DNA of 64,000 bases from an uncultured Oscillospiraceae bacterium (GTDB lineage: Bacteria > Bacillota > Clostridia > Oscillospirales > Ruminococcaceae): positions 1 through 64,000 of the forward strand of contig CAKSKG010000006.1 of NCBI GenBank assembly GCA_934464775.1, written 5' to 3'. A program made the position numbers and the translations under genes. The first letter of the stretch is position 1. Each line of letters starts with the position of its first letter. Positions 32,045 to 40,402 of the stretch are shown one piece after another. A model generated the notes under the pieces. The model was not told the origin of the DNA, did not search any database, and saw nothing but the letters and a program-made list of their open reading frames with translations.

Positions 32045-33433
32045 TCAGAAAGGCATATTGCTGTGCTTCTTGGGCAGACGCTTGTTCATTCTCTTGCCTG
32101 CAGAGATATCAAGAACGGAAATGATCTTTGCTCTTGCATCTGCGGGAGTGATGATCTCGTCAACAGCGCCCTTTGCGGCAGCATCGAATGCGGAAGCGCT
32201 CTCGTCCGCATATCTTGCGGCAAGCTCGTTTCTCTTAGCCTTGACATCGGCTGCGCCCTTCAGCTCATCGTGATAAAGGAACTCGGCAGCCGCTGTGGGA
32301 TCCATAGCAGCAACAACGGAATCTGCATATGCAAATGTCATATCTGCATTTGCATTGTTGCCTGCGAGAGCAACGAATGCGGAACCGTAAGCATTTCCTG
32401 TGATAAGTGAGATCTTTGCTGTTGTAGCCTCTGCATAAGCATTAGCGACCTTGGCAATGTTTCTTACTGCGCCTGCAAACTCTGTTGCCTCGTCAGCCTC
32501 AAAGCCCTTTGTATCAACAACAGTTACAACGGGGATAGAGAAAGCATCGCACATACGAACGAATCTTGCAATCTTTGCGCTGTCATCGGAAGTAAGCTTT
32601 GCATCGGTCTTGTTTGTTGCAACGATACCTGTTGTTGCGCCGCCTACTGCTGCGAGAGCTGTATATGCCGCTGTACCGAAATCAGCGGAAAGCTCAATAA
32701 CGCTGCCCTGATCTGCGATAGCTGCTGTGATCTCCTCTGCATTGCCCTCTGCTGCCTTGCCCGATTCGCTGAAATCGAACTCGGGAACGGGAGAAAGGTT
32801 GTTCTGAGGCATGAAAGCAACGATCTCCTTGACCTTTGCGATAGCCTCTGCCTCGTCCTTTGCAACTGCGGAAGCAACGCCTGCCTTAGCGGCTGCGGCT
32901 GCTGTGCCTGCTGCTGTTGCGGGAGCCATGTAAAGCTCTGCGTCCTCTGTCATAACAACAAAATCAGCGGAAGCTGCGATCATTGCGGCACTGCCTGCGC
33001 ATACGCCTGCAATGAGTGCGATCTGGGGAACAACGCCCGAAAGATTGCTTGTGTGCATAAGTATATCGCCGTATGCGTTGAGAGCATCTGCGCCGTCCTC
33101 AACGAATGCGCCGCAGGAATCATAGATACCGACAACGGGCACACCGTTTCTGGAAGCAAGCTCAAGCACCTTGCATATCTTTGCTGCGTGTGCCTTGGAA
33201 ACGGCACCGCTCTTTACTGTCTTGTCCTGCGAGAAAGCGTAAACAGGAGTTCCGTTTACGAAACCGTATGCAGCAACAACGCCTGTGAGAGCGTCGCCTG
33301 CCTTTGCATAAGCGTCGATCTCGGTATAAGCTCCGTCATCAAACAGAGCCGCAAGTCTTTTCTTTGCGGCAGTATCGGCAGAGATCTCTTCGGTATACCG
33401 AGCGAGCTTTGCCTTCTGACCTTCAGTCAACAT
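32045..33433 (-). CDS. Acyl-CoA carboxyltransferase-like subunit (12S/MmdA/PccB family, divergent)
   Basis: A 462-residue crotonase-fold carboxyltransferase, shorter than the usual 510-520. The family end KRMNKRLPKKHSNMPF and the block ANAYAEATTAKISLITGNAYG are clear. Both oxyanion-hole loops have Ser in place of the second Gly: VCAGSAAM (Gly147-Ser148) and AYGSAFV (Gly350-Ser351), where the family has CAGGA and YGGAY. The FLPG loop is also changed (DTKGFEADEATEF). It heads the three-gene operon. The acyl-CoA substrate (methylmalonyl-, malonyl- or other) cannot be read. The deviations leave some doubt about catalysis. Confidence 0.85.
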   Translation of the reverse strand: MLTEGQKAKLARYTEEISADTAAKKRLAALFDDGAYTEIDAYAKAGDALTGVVAAYGFVNGTPVYAFSQDKTVKSGAVSKAHAAKICKVLELASRNGVPVVGIYDSCGAFVEDGADALNAYGDILMHTSNLSGVVPQIALIAGVCAGSAAMIAASADFVVMTEDAELYMAPATAAGTAAAAAKAGVASAVAKDEAEAIAKVKEIVAFMPQNNLSPVPEFDFSESGKAAEGNAEEITAAIADQGSVIELSADFGTAAYTALAAVGGATTGIVATNKTDAKLTSDDSAKIARFVRMCDAFSIPVVTVVDTKGFEADEATEFAGAVRNIAKVANAYAEATTAKISLITGNAYGSAFVALAGNNANADMTFAYADSVVAAMDPTAAAEFLYHDELKGAADVKAKRNELAARYADESASAFDAAAKGAVDEIITPADARAKIISVLDISAGKRMNKRLPKKHSNMPF

Positions 33434-33553
33434 AAGTATTTCCTCCGTTCAGGGAATTTACGCCGTACCTGCTTTTTCCGTCTGCACAGCTGCCTGCGGC
33501 AGATGATGACGGCATCGCGGCGCATTTCATCCTATCAAATTAAACCAATATAC

Positions 33554-33582
33554 ATTATACTACATAATTTATGAATTGACAA
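33554..33582 (-). promoter_or_regulatory. Sigma-A promoter of the carboxyltransferase operon
   Basis: On the minus strand TTGTCA (33577-33582), 17-base spacer, TATAAT (33554-33559). The leader of about 115 bases contains a CTGC/GCAG stem and GC-rich inverted segments but no riboswitch I recognise. Confidence 0.85.
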
Positions 33583-33662
33583 GTTTATACAAGCAAAAAA
33601 TAAATGTTTTTTCAAATTGTTAACATTTACATAAAATATTTTCAAAAAGAGACAGCCAAGGC

Positions 33663-34391
33663 TTACTTTTCCGAAACTGCATTTCTGAGAGCCCTTACCT
33701 CTTCCGTGGAAAGCTCACGCCATGTACCGGGCTTCAGCATACCCATTTTAACGGGACCGATAGCGATCCTGCGGAGTCTTGCCACTTCAAGTCCCACAGC
33801 CTCGCACATTTTTCTGATCTGGCGGTTCCTGCCCTCCTTGATAACGATGAGCATGACCACTCTTCCCTCTTCCTGGGAAAGCACCTCAACGGTGGCAGGG
33901 AGAGTTTTTCTTCCGTCGATCTCAACGCCCGTGGAAAGCTTGATGATCTGCTCCTCGGTGATCGAGGGGCGCACCGTTACACGGTAGGTCTTTGAGATAT
34001 GGCGGCTGGGGTGCATTATATCATTGGCAAAATTGCCGTCATTTGTGAAAAGCAGCATTCCCTCGGAATTTCTGTCAAGACGTCCCACGGGATAAACTCT
34101 GTCCTCAACGCCGTTCAGCAGCTCGGTAACGCATTTTCTGTCCAGCTCGTCGGACATTGTGGTAACATATCCTCTGGGCTTGTTGAGCATGATGTAAAGC
34201 TTTTTCTTCTTTTTGGGAATATCTATCCTCTCGCCGTCAAGAGTGATAACATCTCTTCCGCCTGCCTTGTCGCCCAGCAAAACAACGTGACCGTTCACCT
34301 TTACTCTTCCCTGAGAGATAAGCTCCTCCGCCTTTCTGCGTGAGCATACTCCCGCATCGGACATGATCTTCTGGATCCTAATTTTTTCCAT
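33663..34391 (-). CDS. rluB: 23S rRNA pseudouridine synthase, RluB/RsuA family
   Basis: A 242-residue enzyme. Residues 1-60 are an S4 RNA-binding domain (IRIQKIMSDAGVCSRRKAEE), followed by the catalytic domain with Asp in the motif VGRLDRNSEGMLLFTNDG (about 99-116). The preceding KLYIMLNKPRGYVTT is typical. Firmicutes RluB modifies helix 89 of 23S rRNA. In many Firmicutes it follows scpAB/ytfJ/dacF; here the same order holds, with a 168-bp palindromic element inserted between dacF and rluB. Confidence 0.94.
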   Translation of the reverse strand: MEKIRIQKIMSDAGVCSRRKAEELISQGRVKVNGHVVLLGDKAGGRDVITLDGERIDIPKKKKKLYIMLNKPRGYVTTMSDELDRKCVTELLNGVEDRVYPVGRLDRNSEGMLLFTNDGNFANDIMHPSRHISKTYRVTVRPSITEEQIIKLSTGVEIDGRKTLPATVEVLSQEEGRVVMLIVIKEGRNRQIRKMCEAVGLEVARLRRIAIGPVKMGMLKPGTWRELSTEEVRALRNAVSEK

Positions 34392-34420
34392 AAATTTTAC
34401 CTCATTTCATTGCCGTCTTG

Positions 34421-34588
34421 TTAGAACCTGTCTTCACAAGAAATGTGTGCGGATTTTCGAGCATAATTTTGTCTAAGACAAGGCAAAAATCCGCAGGCGG
34501 GCTTGCCGCCCGGCAAGGATTTTTAACGCAGTCTTAGGCAAAATTTGCCGAAAAGACGTGCGCATACGCTTGTGAAGACAGGTTCTTA
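34421..34588. repeat. Nested palindromic (MITE-like) element A
   Basis: A 168-bp element with perfect 18-bp terminal inverted repeats (34423-34440 with 34569-34586, AGAACCTGTCTTCACAAG). Its interior is also largely self-complementary: AATTTTG-T-CTAAGAC pairs with GTCTTAG-G-CAAAATT, AAAAATCC with GGATTTTT, and GGGC-TTGCC-GCCC forms the tip. No reading frame is present. It lies between dacF and rluB and resembles element B at 49284-49459 in layout and in its central GCAGGC motif. Confidence 0.8.
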
Positions 34589-34656
34589 AAGCCGGACTGC
34601 CGCCTCACGGCGGGATTTTTATATCACAGACCGTCAGAAAACCGCCGATCTGTTTT

Positions 34657-35814
34657 TCACATACTGTTTGCCGTCTCAAAAAAATCCTTTATTTTATCAA
34701 TAAGCTTTTCAAAAAAGGACTTTTCTTCGGTTTCTGTCGGTGCGGAATAATACTCGGTGCTTTCGGCAGCTTCAAGAGTGCATTCGGCAAATACCCGTCC
34801 GTCCGCCGAAAATTCCATTTTTCCGCACACCTGCCCCTCTTCAACGGGAGCATACACAAAATTCGGAACGATCACACGGCAGGTTATCTCGGGATTGTAT
34901 CCGTCCGCCGAGGGATATATCACCTCTTCCGACTGTATGAGCCGAACCGAATCGGCATATCCGCCCACAACATCGGCTCTTACCTCCCCCATATCCACCG
35001 ATACGGGACATATCCTTGAATATGCATCATCGTACATATTCATATGATCGTTCCAATCGTTTCGGTCATTGAGAGTGACGCACACAAGACGCACTCCGTT
35101 CCGCTCACAGGCGGAAACAAGACATCTTCCCGCTTCATCGGTAAAGCCTGTTTTCACGCCGATACAGCAGCCGTACATATTCAGCAGCTTGTTGGTGTTT
35201 TTCAGATATCTGTCATAAGGCGGATTCCCGAAGTGGGTCTTTATCGTCGGACTTGCGCATATCTCGGCAAAAACATCGTTTTCAAGTGCCTCCGATGCCA
35301 GCAGCGCCATATCATATGCAGTCGAATAATGCTCATCGTCATGCAGCCCCGAGGGAGTGACAAAATGAGTGTTCCTCATTCCGATAAGCCCTGCTCGGAG
35401 ATTCATAAGCTCCCCGAACCTTTCAATGCTTCCCGCAACATATACAGCCGATGCATTTGCCGCATCATTTCCCGACGGCAGGAGCATTCCCGCACACAGG
35501 TCACGTCCCGTAACGATATCTCCCTCCCGAAGCCCCATGGACGAGCCTTCGGTCTTTATCGCTTCGGAGTCCACGGTAAATTCTTCGTCAAGAGAACCGT
35601 TCTCTATAAGCAGCAGCGTTGTCATTATCTTTGTGGTGCTTGCCATAGGCAGCTGTTCGTTCATGTTTTTACCGAACAGAACCTCTCCCGTATCGGGCTG
35701 ATAGACCACCGCCGCCTTTGCGGAAATATCCTCTTCGGAAAGAGCATACACCCTTACCGACGAAGCCGAGATCACCGCCGCAGCGGCACATATGCAGACT
35801 GCAATTTTTTTCAC
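34657..35814 (-). CDS. dacF: D-alanyl-D-alanine carboxypeptidase (DacF-type PBP)
   Basis: A 385-residue serine-type carboxypeptidase that trims the terminal D-Ala from peptidoglycan stem peptides outside the cell. There is a signal peptide at 1-24. Active-site motifs are S59-T-T-K62 (ASTTKIMTT), S114-G-N116 (LLPSGNDAAN) and K221-T-G (VKTGFTDEAG). The PBP5-type C-terminal beta domain follows, and the end may be an amphipathic anchor (LIDKIKDFFETANSM). It is the last gene of the scpA-scpB-ytfI-ytfJ cluster, 63 bases after ytfJ. Confidence 0.95.
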   Translation of the reverse strand: MKKIAVCICAAAAVISASSVRVYALSEEDISAKAAVVYQPDTGEVLFGKNMNEQLPMASTTKIMTTLLLIENGSLDEEFTVDSEAIKTEGSSMGLREGDIVTGRDLCAGMLLPSGNDAANASAVYVAGSIERFGELMNLRAGLIGMRNTHFVTPSGLHDDEHYSTAYDMALLASEALENDVFAEICASPTIKTHFGNPPYDRYLKNTNKLLNMYGCCIGVKTGFTDEAGRCLVSACERNGVRLVCVTLNDRNDWNDHMNMYDDAYSRICPVSVDMGEVRADVVGGYADSVRLIQSEEVIYPSADGYNPEITCRVIVPNFVYAPVEEGQVCGKMEFSADGRVFAECTLEAAESTEYYSAPTETEEKSFFEKLIDKIKDFFETANSM

Positions 35815-35877
35815 CTTAACACACCGCCCATAAAAATTATTATCTAATAATTTTTATGATGTATGTCCGTGAAAATA

Positions 35878-36291
35878 TTACTCGGCATTCTTGGCGTCGC
35901 CTGCGGCTTCAATGCCGTCGGCAGCGCTCTTGCTGTCTTTCTTAAAGAGTGACTGAACCTTTGAGAATACCTCGGGTATCATATTAACAACGGCGGAAGA
36001 TGTCGATGTATCAAGATTGATCTGGAGGAATCTTACATCGCCGTCGGAGATAACGAGAAATCCAAGAGGCTGGATAGTAACGCCTGCGCCCGAACCGCCG
36101 CCGAAGCATTCCTTGTCGGTCTTTGTGGGGAGATCCGTTCCGCCGCCTGCAAAGCCGTAGGATATTTTTGAAACAGGGATTATCGTTGCGCCGTCAACCG
36201 TTACGGGATTGCCCATTACGGTATCCGCATCGGTCATTTCATGTATCTTGCTCATTGATTCGGAAATAAGTGCCTGTACCTTTGTATCCAT
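35878..36291 (-). CDS. ytfJ: GerW/YtfJ-family protein
   Basis: A 137-residue protein with the YtfJ/GerW core: signature GNPVTVDGATIIPVSKISYG (residues about 27-46), then the glycine-rich FGGGSGAGVTIQPLGFLVI and the QINLDTSTS segment. In Bacillus this family is made in the forespore and GerW is needed for L-alanine germination. Homologues also occur in bacteria not known to sporulate. It is 2 bases after the DUF2953 gene, the same order as ytfI-ytfJ in Bacillus. Its biochemical function is unknown. Confidence 0.93.
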   Translation of the reverse strand: MDTKVQALISESMSKIHEMTDADTVMGNPVTVDGATIIPVSKISYGFAGGGTDLPTKTDKECFGGGSGAGVTIQPLGFLVISDGDVRFLQINLDTSTSSAVVNMIPEVFSKVQSLFKKDSKSAADGIEAAGDAKNAE

Positions 36292-36293
36292 GA

Positions 36294-37127
36294 TTAAACG
36301 TCCTTTCGTTTTTCGTTTTCGGCAGCGGATTTTTCATCATCGTCACCGAAATATTTTTTTAGGTCATTTATATTTATAAGCAGCCTGAACGCTCCGACAA
36401 GCACATTTCCTATGAATACCGCAGGGCGGATATTCACCCTTGCGCTCACATTATATTTTGGCTTGCCCTCGTCAAAGCTGCAATTTATATTCACTTTTTT
36501 CACCGTAAGCTTCACAAACCGCTGACCGAAGCCGATGATATTCCACACCGCCGCATTCAGCTTTCCGTAAAGCAGCGCCGCTTCGCAGGCGTCCTCCCCC
36601 GCAGCGGTGATATCGGCGCAAAGCCCGTCAATGCGGATATCTTTAAGTATCTTCATGACGTACTTTCCCGCAAGCTTCCACAGCAGCTTCACAAGCTCCA
36701 GCTTTTCCTTTATCTCATCAATGATATCGGAGACTTTTTTCCTGTCCTCGGAAACAGACTGCTTCTTTTTGGGAGGTTTGTCAATATACTCGATGTCTAT
36801 ACCGTCAAATTTGGGCTTTTCGGGATCATCGCTTTTTTCTTCCGCTTTTTCCTCGGAAATAAACTGCGGTTCGGACTTTTCTTTTGGCTCGTCCAAAGCT
36901 TTTATATCGGAGCTTCCGTCTGATATTTTCTTCTTTCTGCCCGACTTCTTCCTGCGCTTTTTGCGCTTTTTTTCGGGCTTTTCCTTTTTCGGATAAAAGG
37001 TGAACATCAGAAATTTCACTCTGACATCAAACCTGCCCTCCGCATAAGTGATATAGGCATTCAGCGGAAAATACAGTATCAGCACGATAAGCGCAATGAT
37101 ACCGACAATTATCAACAGTGCCGTCAT
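36294..37127 (-). CDS. ytfI: DUF2953 (YtfI-like) membrane protein
   Basis: A 277-residue protein with an N-terminal membrane helix (residues about 2-20) and a very basic then mixed-charge middle (about 50-120, with KKRKKRRKKSGRKKK). The C-terminal part is typical of DUF2953: KLTVKKVNINCSFDEGKPKY near residues 205-224. Its start codon abuts the scpB stop. The charged arm is probably disordered. Function unknown; it is consistently paired with ytfJ in Firmicutes. Confidence 0.88.
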   Translation of the reverse strand: MTALLIIVGIIALIVLILYFPLNAYITYAEGRFDVRVKFLMFTFYPKKEKPEKKRKKRRKKSGRKKKISDGSSDIKALDEPKEKSEPQFISEEKAEEKSDDPEKPKFDGIDIEYIDKPPKKKQSVSEDRKKVSDIIDEIKEKLELVKLLWKLAGKYVMKILKDIRIDGLCADITAAGEDACEAALLYGKLNAAVWNIIGFGQRFVKLTVKKVNINCSFDEGKPKYNVSARVNIRPAVFIGNVLVGAFRLLININDLKKYFGDDDEKSAAENEKRKDV

Positions 37128-37697
37128 TTATTCATCTTCCTTGTCGGACTCATCGTCTGTCAGCAGCTCGGAGAAGCTCATCTGCTGCTGATTGGGCAGC
37201 TCGGGCAGATCGTCCAGCGATTCCAGCTGAAAGCACCTGAGAAAAACAGGCGTGGTCTTGTATGCGATAGGCTTGCCCGGAACGTCCAGTCTGCCTGCCT
37301 CCTCCAGCAGATTTTTCTCCACAAGGGAATTTACAACGCTGGAGCTGTCAACGCCTCTTACGTGCTCAACAAAGGATTTTGTGACAGGCTGATTATACGC
37401 CACGATAGTCAGCACCTCCATTGCCGCCTGAGACAGAGGAGTGTTCTTTTTCGTCTCCATGGCAGTGCGCACGTAGCCGATATAATCGGACTTGACGCAA
37501 AGCTGCCAGCTGTCCCCCAGCTTCATCACCGCAAGGGAGCTTTCCGCTTCCTCGTAGCGGTCGTTCAGCAGCTGAACGATCTTATCTATCCTTTCCGCTT
37601 CGATGCCCGTTGAAGCGATAAGTCTTTCACGCTCCACAGGCTCGCCGCAGGCAAAAAGCACCGCTTCCACGGCAGAAATGCTTTCGTTAAGTTTCAT
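37128..37697 (-). CDS. scpB: Segregation and condensation protein B
   Basis: A 189-residue winged-helix protein that, with ScpA, bridges the Smc dimer for chromosome compaction and segregation. Conserved signals are SAVEAVLFACGEPV at the N-terminus, ALSILAYNQP-like MEVLTIVAYNQPVTKSFVEH (about 90-109) and the RGVDS motif. It overlaps the end of scpA by 11 bases. Confidence 0.96.
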   Translation of the reverse strand: MKLNESISAVEAVLFACGEPVERERLIASTGIEAERIDKIVQLLNDRYEEAESSLAVMKLGDSWQLCVKSDYIGYVRTAMETKKNTPLSQAAMEVLTIVAYNQPVTKSFVEHVRGVDSSSVVNSLVEKNLLEEAGRLDVPGKPIAYKTTPVFLRCFQLESLDDLPELPNQQQMSFSELLTDDESDKEDE

Positions 37698-38478
37698 TGT
37701 TCATTTCCTCGCTATCATCGGCGTCAGGTTTATCCTCGTTATCGAAATCCGACTGTATATTGTCATTATCGTCTGCCGAATATTCGCTGTTGAAGGTCAC
37801 CTCGGTATTATCGTCATTGAGCATGATACGTCCCGATTTTGTAAGCTCCAGTATCGCAAGAAACGTCGCCACACGCTCCGAACGGTTCACAACACCCTCA
37901 AAGATGCCCTCCAATGAGCATTTTCCGCTCTGATAAAGCTTTTTCAGAACATAAACTATCCTTGCGGTAACAGGCACGAACTTCTGCGCCACGATTTTAG
38001 TGAAAGCCGCCGTAGTGACAGGCTCTTCCTTCAGCTTTTTCAGGTCGATGCCCAGATAAGCGTCACGGAGCACCTCGGGATCGTGTATCACGGCATAGGT
38101 GGTATCAAACTTTATTTTAAGAGGCTTGCGGACAGTGATGCTGTCCCCCGTATATTTTTCACGGAGCGCCTCTGCTGCAAGCTTGCACACCGAATATTCG
38201 ATAAGTCTGCCCGTAAGCTCACGCTTCAGCTCTTCCGCTTCCTCATACTTCGGCAGCAGTGAAACTGTCTTGATATAAATGAGCCGTGCTGCCATTTCGA
38301 GAAATTCTCCCGCTATCTCCATATCCATTCGCGCCAAGCGGTCGATATAGTCCAGATACTGATCCACAAGCTCGCTTATGGGGATATCGTTGATGTTCAG
38401 CTTATGCTTTGAGATAAGGTGCAGCAGCAGGTCGAGAGGTCCCTCAAAGACCTCGATTTTAAAAGATAACTGTTCCAT
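37687..38478 (-). CDS. scpA: Segregation and condensation protein A
   Basis: A 263-residue kleisin subunit of the Smc-ScpAB complex. The N-terminal motif FEGPLDLLLHLISKHKLNIN is diagnostic, and the next block (IPISELVDQYLDYI) is typical. The C-terminal winged helix binds the Smc cap. A strongly acidic tail ends the protein. I chose ATG at 38478 over an in-frame GTG at 38484; the choice is not certain. It follows the site-2 protease gene closely and overlaps scpB. Confidence 0.95.
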   Translation of the reverse strand: MEQLSFKIEVFEGPLDLLLHLISKHKLNINDIPISELVDQYLDYIDRLARMDMEIAGEFLEMAARLIYIKTVSLLPKYEEAEELKRELTGRLIEYSVCKLAAEALREKYTGDSITVRKPLKIKFDTTYAVIHDPEVLRDAYLGIDLKKLKEEPVTTAAFTKIVAQKFVPVTARIVYVLKKLYQSGKCSLEGIFEGVVNRSERVATFLAILELTKSGRIMLNDDNTEVTFNSEYSADDNDNIQSDFDNEDKPDADDSEEMNNET

Positions 38479-38490
38479 CTGCACCGCCCG

Positions 38491-39165
38491 TCAGAACAAG
38501 ATCAATTTCATAAGATGATCTACCCAGCCCGTCAGGAACCACATAACATCAAGTCCGATATCCTGGAGCCACGAAAGGGGCTTATCAAGCAGTCCCGAAT
38601 AAAGCAGCACCGCAAGACCGACAAAAACATACTTTTCATATTTCATGACCTTGAAGTAGGTCTTTTCGGACATGAAAAGATTGAATATCCTTGAGCCGTC
38701 CAGCGGAGGTATCGGCAGCAGATTGAATATTGCAAGGCTGAGATTCAGCGTAACAACAAGAGCAAATACATTCATAGCCACAGTCGGATATGAGCCGTTG
38801 GCAAGTCCCACAAAAAACAGCACTCTGTAAATTATCATTGCAATAAAGGACATTATCAGATTGGAAACGGGACCAGCTATGGCAGTAAGTGCCATGCCGT
38901 TTTTTGGATTTTTGAAATTATTCGGGTTCACGGGAACGGGATTTGCCCAGCCGAAGCCCACGAATATCATACAAAGCGTACCGAAAAGGTCAAGATGCTT
39001 AAAAGGATTAAGGGTTATACGTCCCGCATTGCGTGCGGTGGGATCGCCAAGCTTTTCAGCCACCCATGCATGAGCGCACTCATGAACGGGAAAAGCCGTC
39101 AGCAGCACGATAACATGAACAAGTATCTCAAAAAGGCGTGTGTTTTCATATATATAATCAAGCAT
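38491..39165 (-). CDS. Site-2 protease family (M50) membrane metalloprotease
   Basis: A 224-residue polytopic protein with the zinc motif HECAH in FPVHECAHAWVAEKLGDPTA (about 27-46) and the third ligand region NLLPIPPLDGSRI. Family members (YwhC type) lie next to scpAB in many Firmicutes. It probably cleaves membrane-embedded substrates; none is known here. The start at 39165 gives the usual N-terminus MLDYIYENTRLFEILVHV; a GTG further upstream is less likely. It heads the scpAB operon. Confidence 0.92.
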   Translation of the reverse strand: MLDYIYENTRLFEILVHVIVLLTAFPVHECAHAWVAEKLGDPTARNAGRITLNPFKHLDLFGTLCMIFVGFGWANPVPVNPNNFKNPKNGMALTAIAGPVSNLIMSFIAMIIYRVLFFVGLANGSYPTVAMNVFALVVTLNLSLAIFNLLPIPPLDGSRIFNLFMSEKTYFKVMKYEKYVFVGLAVLLYSGLLDKPLSWLQDIGLDVMWFLTGWVDHLMKLILF

Positions 39166-39247
39166 ATAATATAGTATGTATCCCCGTGAACGGAGACACT
39201 CTCCTTTCCGACGCACCGAAAGTCATTACGAACACTGATTATAGAAC

Positions 39248-39276
39248 ATTATACTATATATTTTCAACAAATTCAA
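39248..39276 (-). promoter_or_regulatory. Sigma-A promoter of the site-2 protease-scpAB operon
   Basis: On the minus strand TTGAAT (39271-39276), 17-base spacer, TATAAT (39248-39253). Confidence 0.87.
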
Positions 39277-39349
39277 TAGGCAAAATACCGTTTTTTTGCC
39301 CTATTATGAAACAAATTGTGAATATTTTAAATATTTTTCCTCAAACCTC

Positions 39350-39378
39350 TTGCAATTCACAGAAAGACGTGATATTAT
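39350..39378 (+). promoter_or_regulatory. Promoter of rpmB
   Basis: TTGCAA (39350-39355), 17-base spacer, TATTAT (39373-39378), 37 bases before the start. Confidence 0.75.
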
Positions 39379-39415
39379 ATTATCGTTATGTTTTATGCAG
39401 AAGGAGGTGCACACC

Positions 39416-39604
39416 ATGGCAAAGTGCGAAATTTGCGGAAAGGGTGTTACTTTCGGTATCAAGGTTTCCCATTCACATCACCGTTCCAACAGAACATGGA
39501 AGCCCAATGTTAAGCGTGTAAAGGCTATTGTAAACGGAACTCCCAAGCACATCTATGTATGCTCAAGATGTCTCCGTTCCGGAAAGGTTACAAGAGCTGT
39601 CTGA
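39416..39604 (+). CDS. rpmB: 50S ribosomal protein L28
   Basis: A 62-residue L28. It begins MAKCEICGKGVTFGIKVSHS and ends YVCSRCLRSGKVTRAV. Two CxxC pairs (Cys4/Cys7 and the later CSRC) show the zinc-binding form, as opposed to the Cys-free form some bacteria switch to under zinc limitation. GAAGGAGG precedes the ATG at 39416. Monocistronic with its own promoter and terminator. Confidence 0.97.
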   Translation: MAKCEICGKGVTFGIKVSHSHHRSNRTWKPNVKRVKAIVNGTPKHIYVCSRCLRSGKVTRAV

Positions 39605-39644
39605 TTAACAGATAAAACCGAATTGTACGTACAATAAGAGAGAC

Positions 39645-39685
39645 GCGGTACTTTTAAGCAATTGAAGTACAGCGCCTTTTTTATT
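39645..39685 (+). terminator. Terminator of rpmB
   Basis: Paired GTACTT/AAGTAC (39648-39653 with 39665-39670), extended by GCG/CGC over a small bulge, then a T-run. Confidence 0.75.
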
Positions 39686-39717
39686 TTATCCAAATAAAAT
39701 AATTGATCCGATATAAA

Positions 39718-39754
39718 AATGACCCTCTGCACGCAAAATATGCAGAGGGTCATT
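39718..39754 (-). terminator. Terminator of the GNAT gene
   Basis: A perfect 14-bp stem (39718-39731 with 39741-39754) immediately after the stop, with a minus-strand T-run. Confidence 0.9.
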
Positions 39755-39757
39755 GCT

Positions 39758-40231
39758 TTATTCCTTGAAGAACAGCTTCATTGCCATATAAATGGACTTA
39801 TCCTCGGTGAAGCCCGATTTCTTGTAGAGCGGATAGCCGCATTTTGTGGAGCGCAGCTCGATGTATGAAAGATCCCAGCGCTTTCCGTCCTCAACAGCCA
39901 TGCGCACAAGAGTTTCGGCAACTCCGCGGCGGCGGTATTCGGGCAGAGTGAATACATTCATAAGAGTGCCCGTCTTGCCTGTTACAAACAGCGGACTTGC
40001 AGGCTTGTTTATCAGCACCAGAAATACACAGCCTGCCGCCTTGTCTCCGTCCTCCGCAAGATAAACCACAACATCACGGTTAAGATGCTCCTGAAAATAT
40101 CCGGGTATCTGCGCCCTGATAAGCTCCTCCGTCTCTTTCTCCATTTCGGGGTGAGTCTCATATAAATAGCCCATTCTTAGTCCCAGTATCTTCTCCATAT
40201 CGGAGGGCTGGGCTTTTCTGTATGTAATCAT
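39758..40231 (-). CDS. GNAT-family N-acetyltransferase
   Basis: A 157-residue acetyl-CoA-dependent transferase. The acetyl-CoA loop is the segment VFTLPEYRRRGVAETLVRMA (about 103-122; R/Q-x2-G-x-G/A). The start ITYRKAQPSDMEKILGLR is typical for GNAT. The C-terminal CGYPLYKKSGFTED holds the Tyr often used as general acid. Substrate unknown. It has its own promoter and terminator. Confidence 0.92.
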   Translation of the reverse strand: MITYRKAQPSDMEKILGLRMGYLYETHPEMEKETEELIRAQIPGYFQEHLNRDVVVYLAEDGDKAAGCVFLVLINKPASPLFVTGKTGTLMNVFTLPEYRRRGVAETLVRMAVEDGKRWDLSYIELRSTKCGYPLYKKSGFTEDKSIYMAMKLFFKE

Positions 40232-40270
40232 AAAGATATCACTTTCCTTAATATTTGATCTATCCTATAA

Positions 40271-40299
40271 ATAATACCACTCCGCTCCCCCTTTGTCAA
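40271..40299 (-). promoter_or_regulatory. Sigma-A promoter of the GNAT gene
   Basis: On the minus strand TTGACA (40294-40299), 17-base spacer, TATTAT (40271-40276). Confidence 0.85.
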
Positions 40300-40335
40300 T
40301 ATGATTTGTTGCCGAAACATTTTTTACGCAAAGGA

Positions 40336-40364
40336 TTGAAATTATGCAAAAAATATGCTATAAT
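40336..40364 (+). promoter_or_regulatory. Sigma-A promoter of the SNF2 helicase gene
   Basis: TTGAAA (40336-40341), 17-base spacer, TATAAT (40359-40364). Confidence 0.85.
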
Positions 40365-40402
40365 AATTTATTATCCTAAAATTGTGTTTTCGGAGGCGGC
40401 GT

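Noticed and set aside
33434..33553. Riboswitch in the carboxyltransferase leader
   Set aside because: The 115-base leader has small GC-rich stems, but I could not match it to biotin, cobalamin or other known riboswitch cores.
34595..34621. Terminator on the plus strand right of element A
   Set aside because: A CCGCC-TCAC-GGCGG hairpin with T-run is present, but no plus-strand gene ends there. It may be the end of a transcript of the element, yet this is too weak to list.
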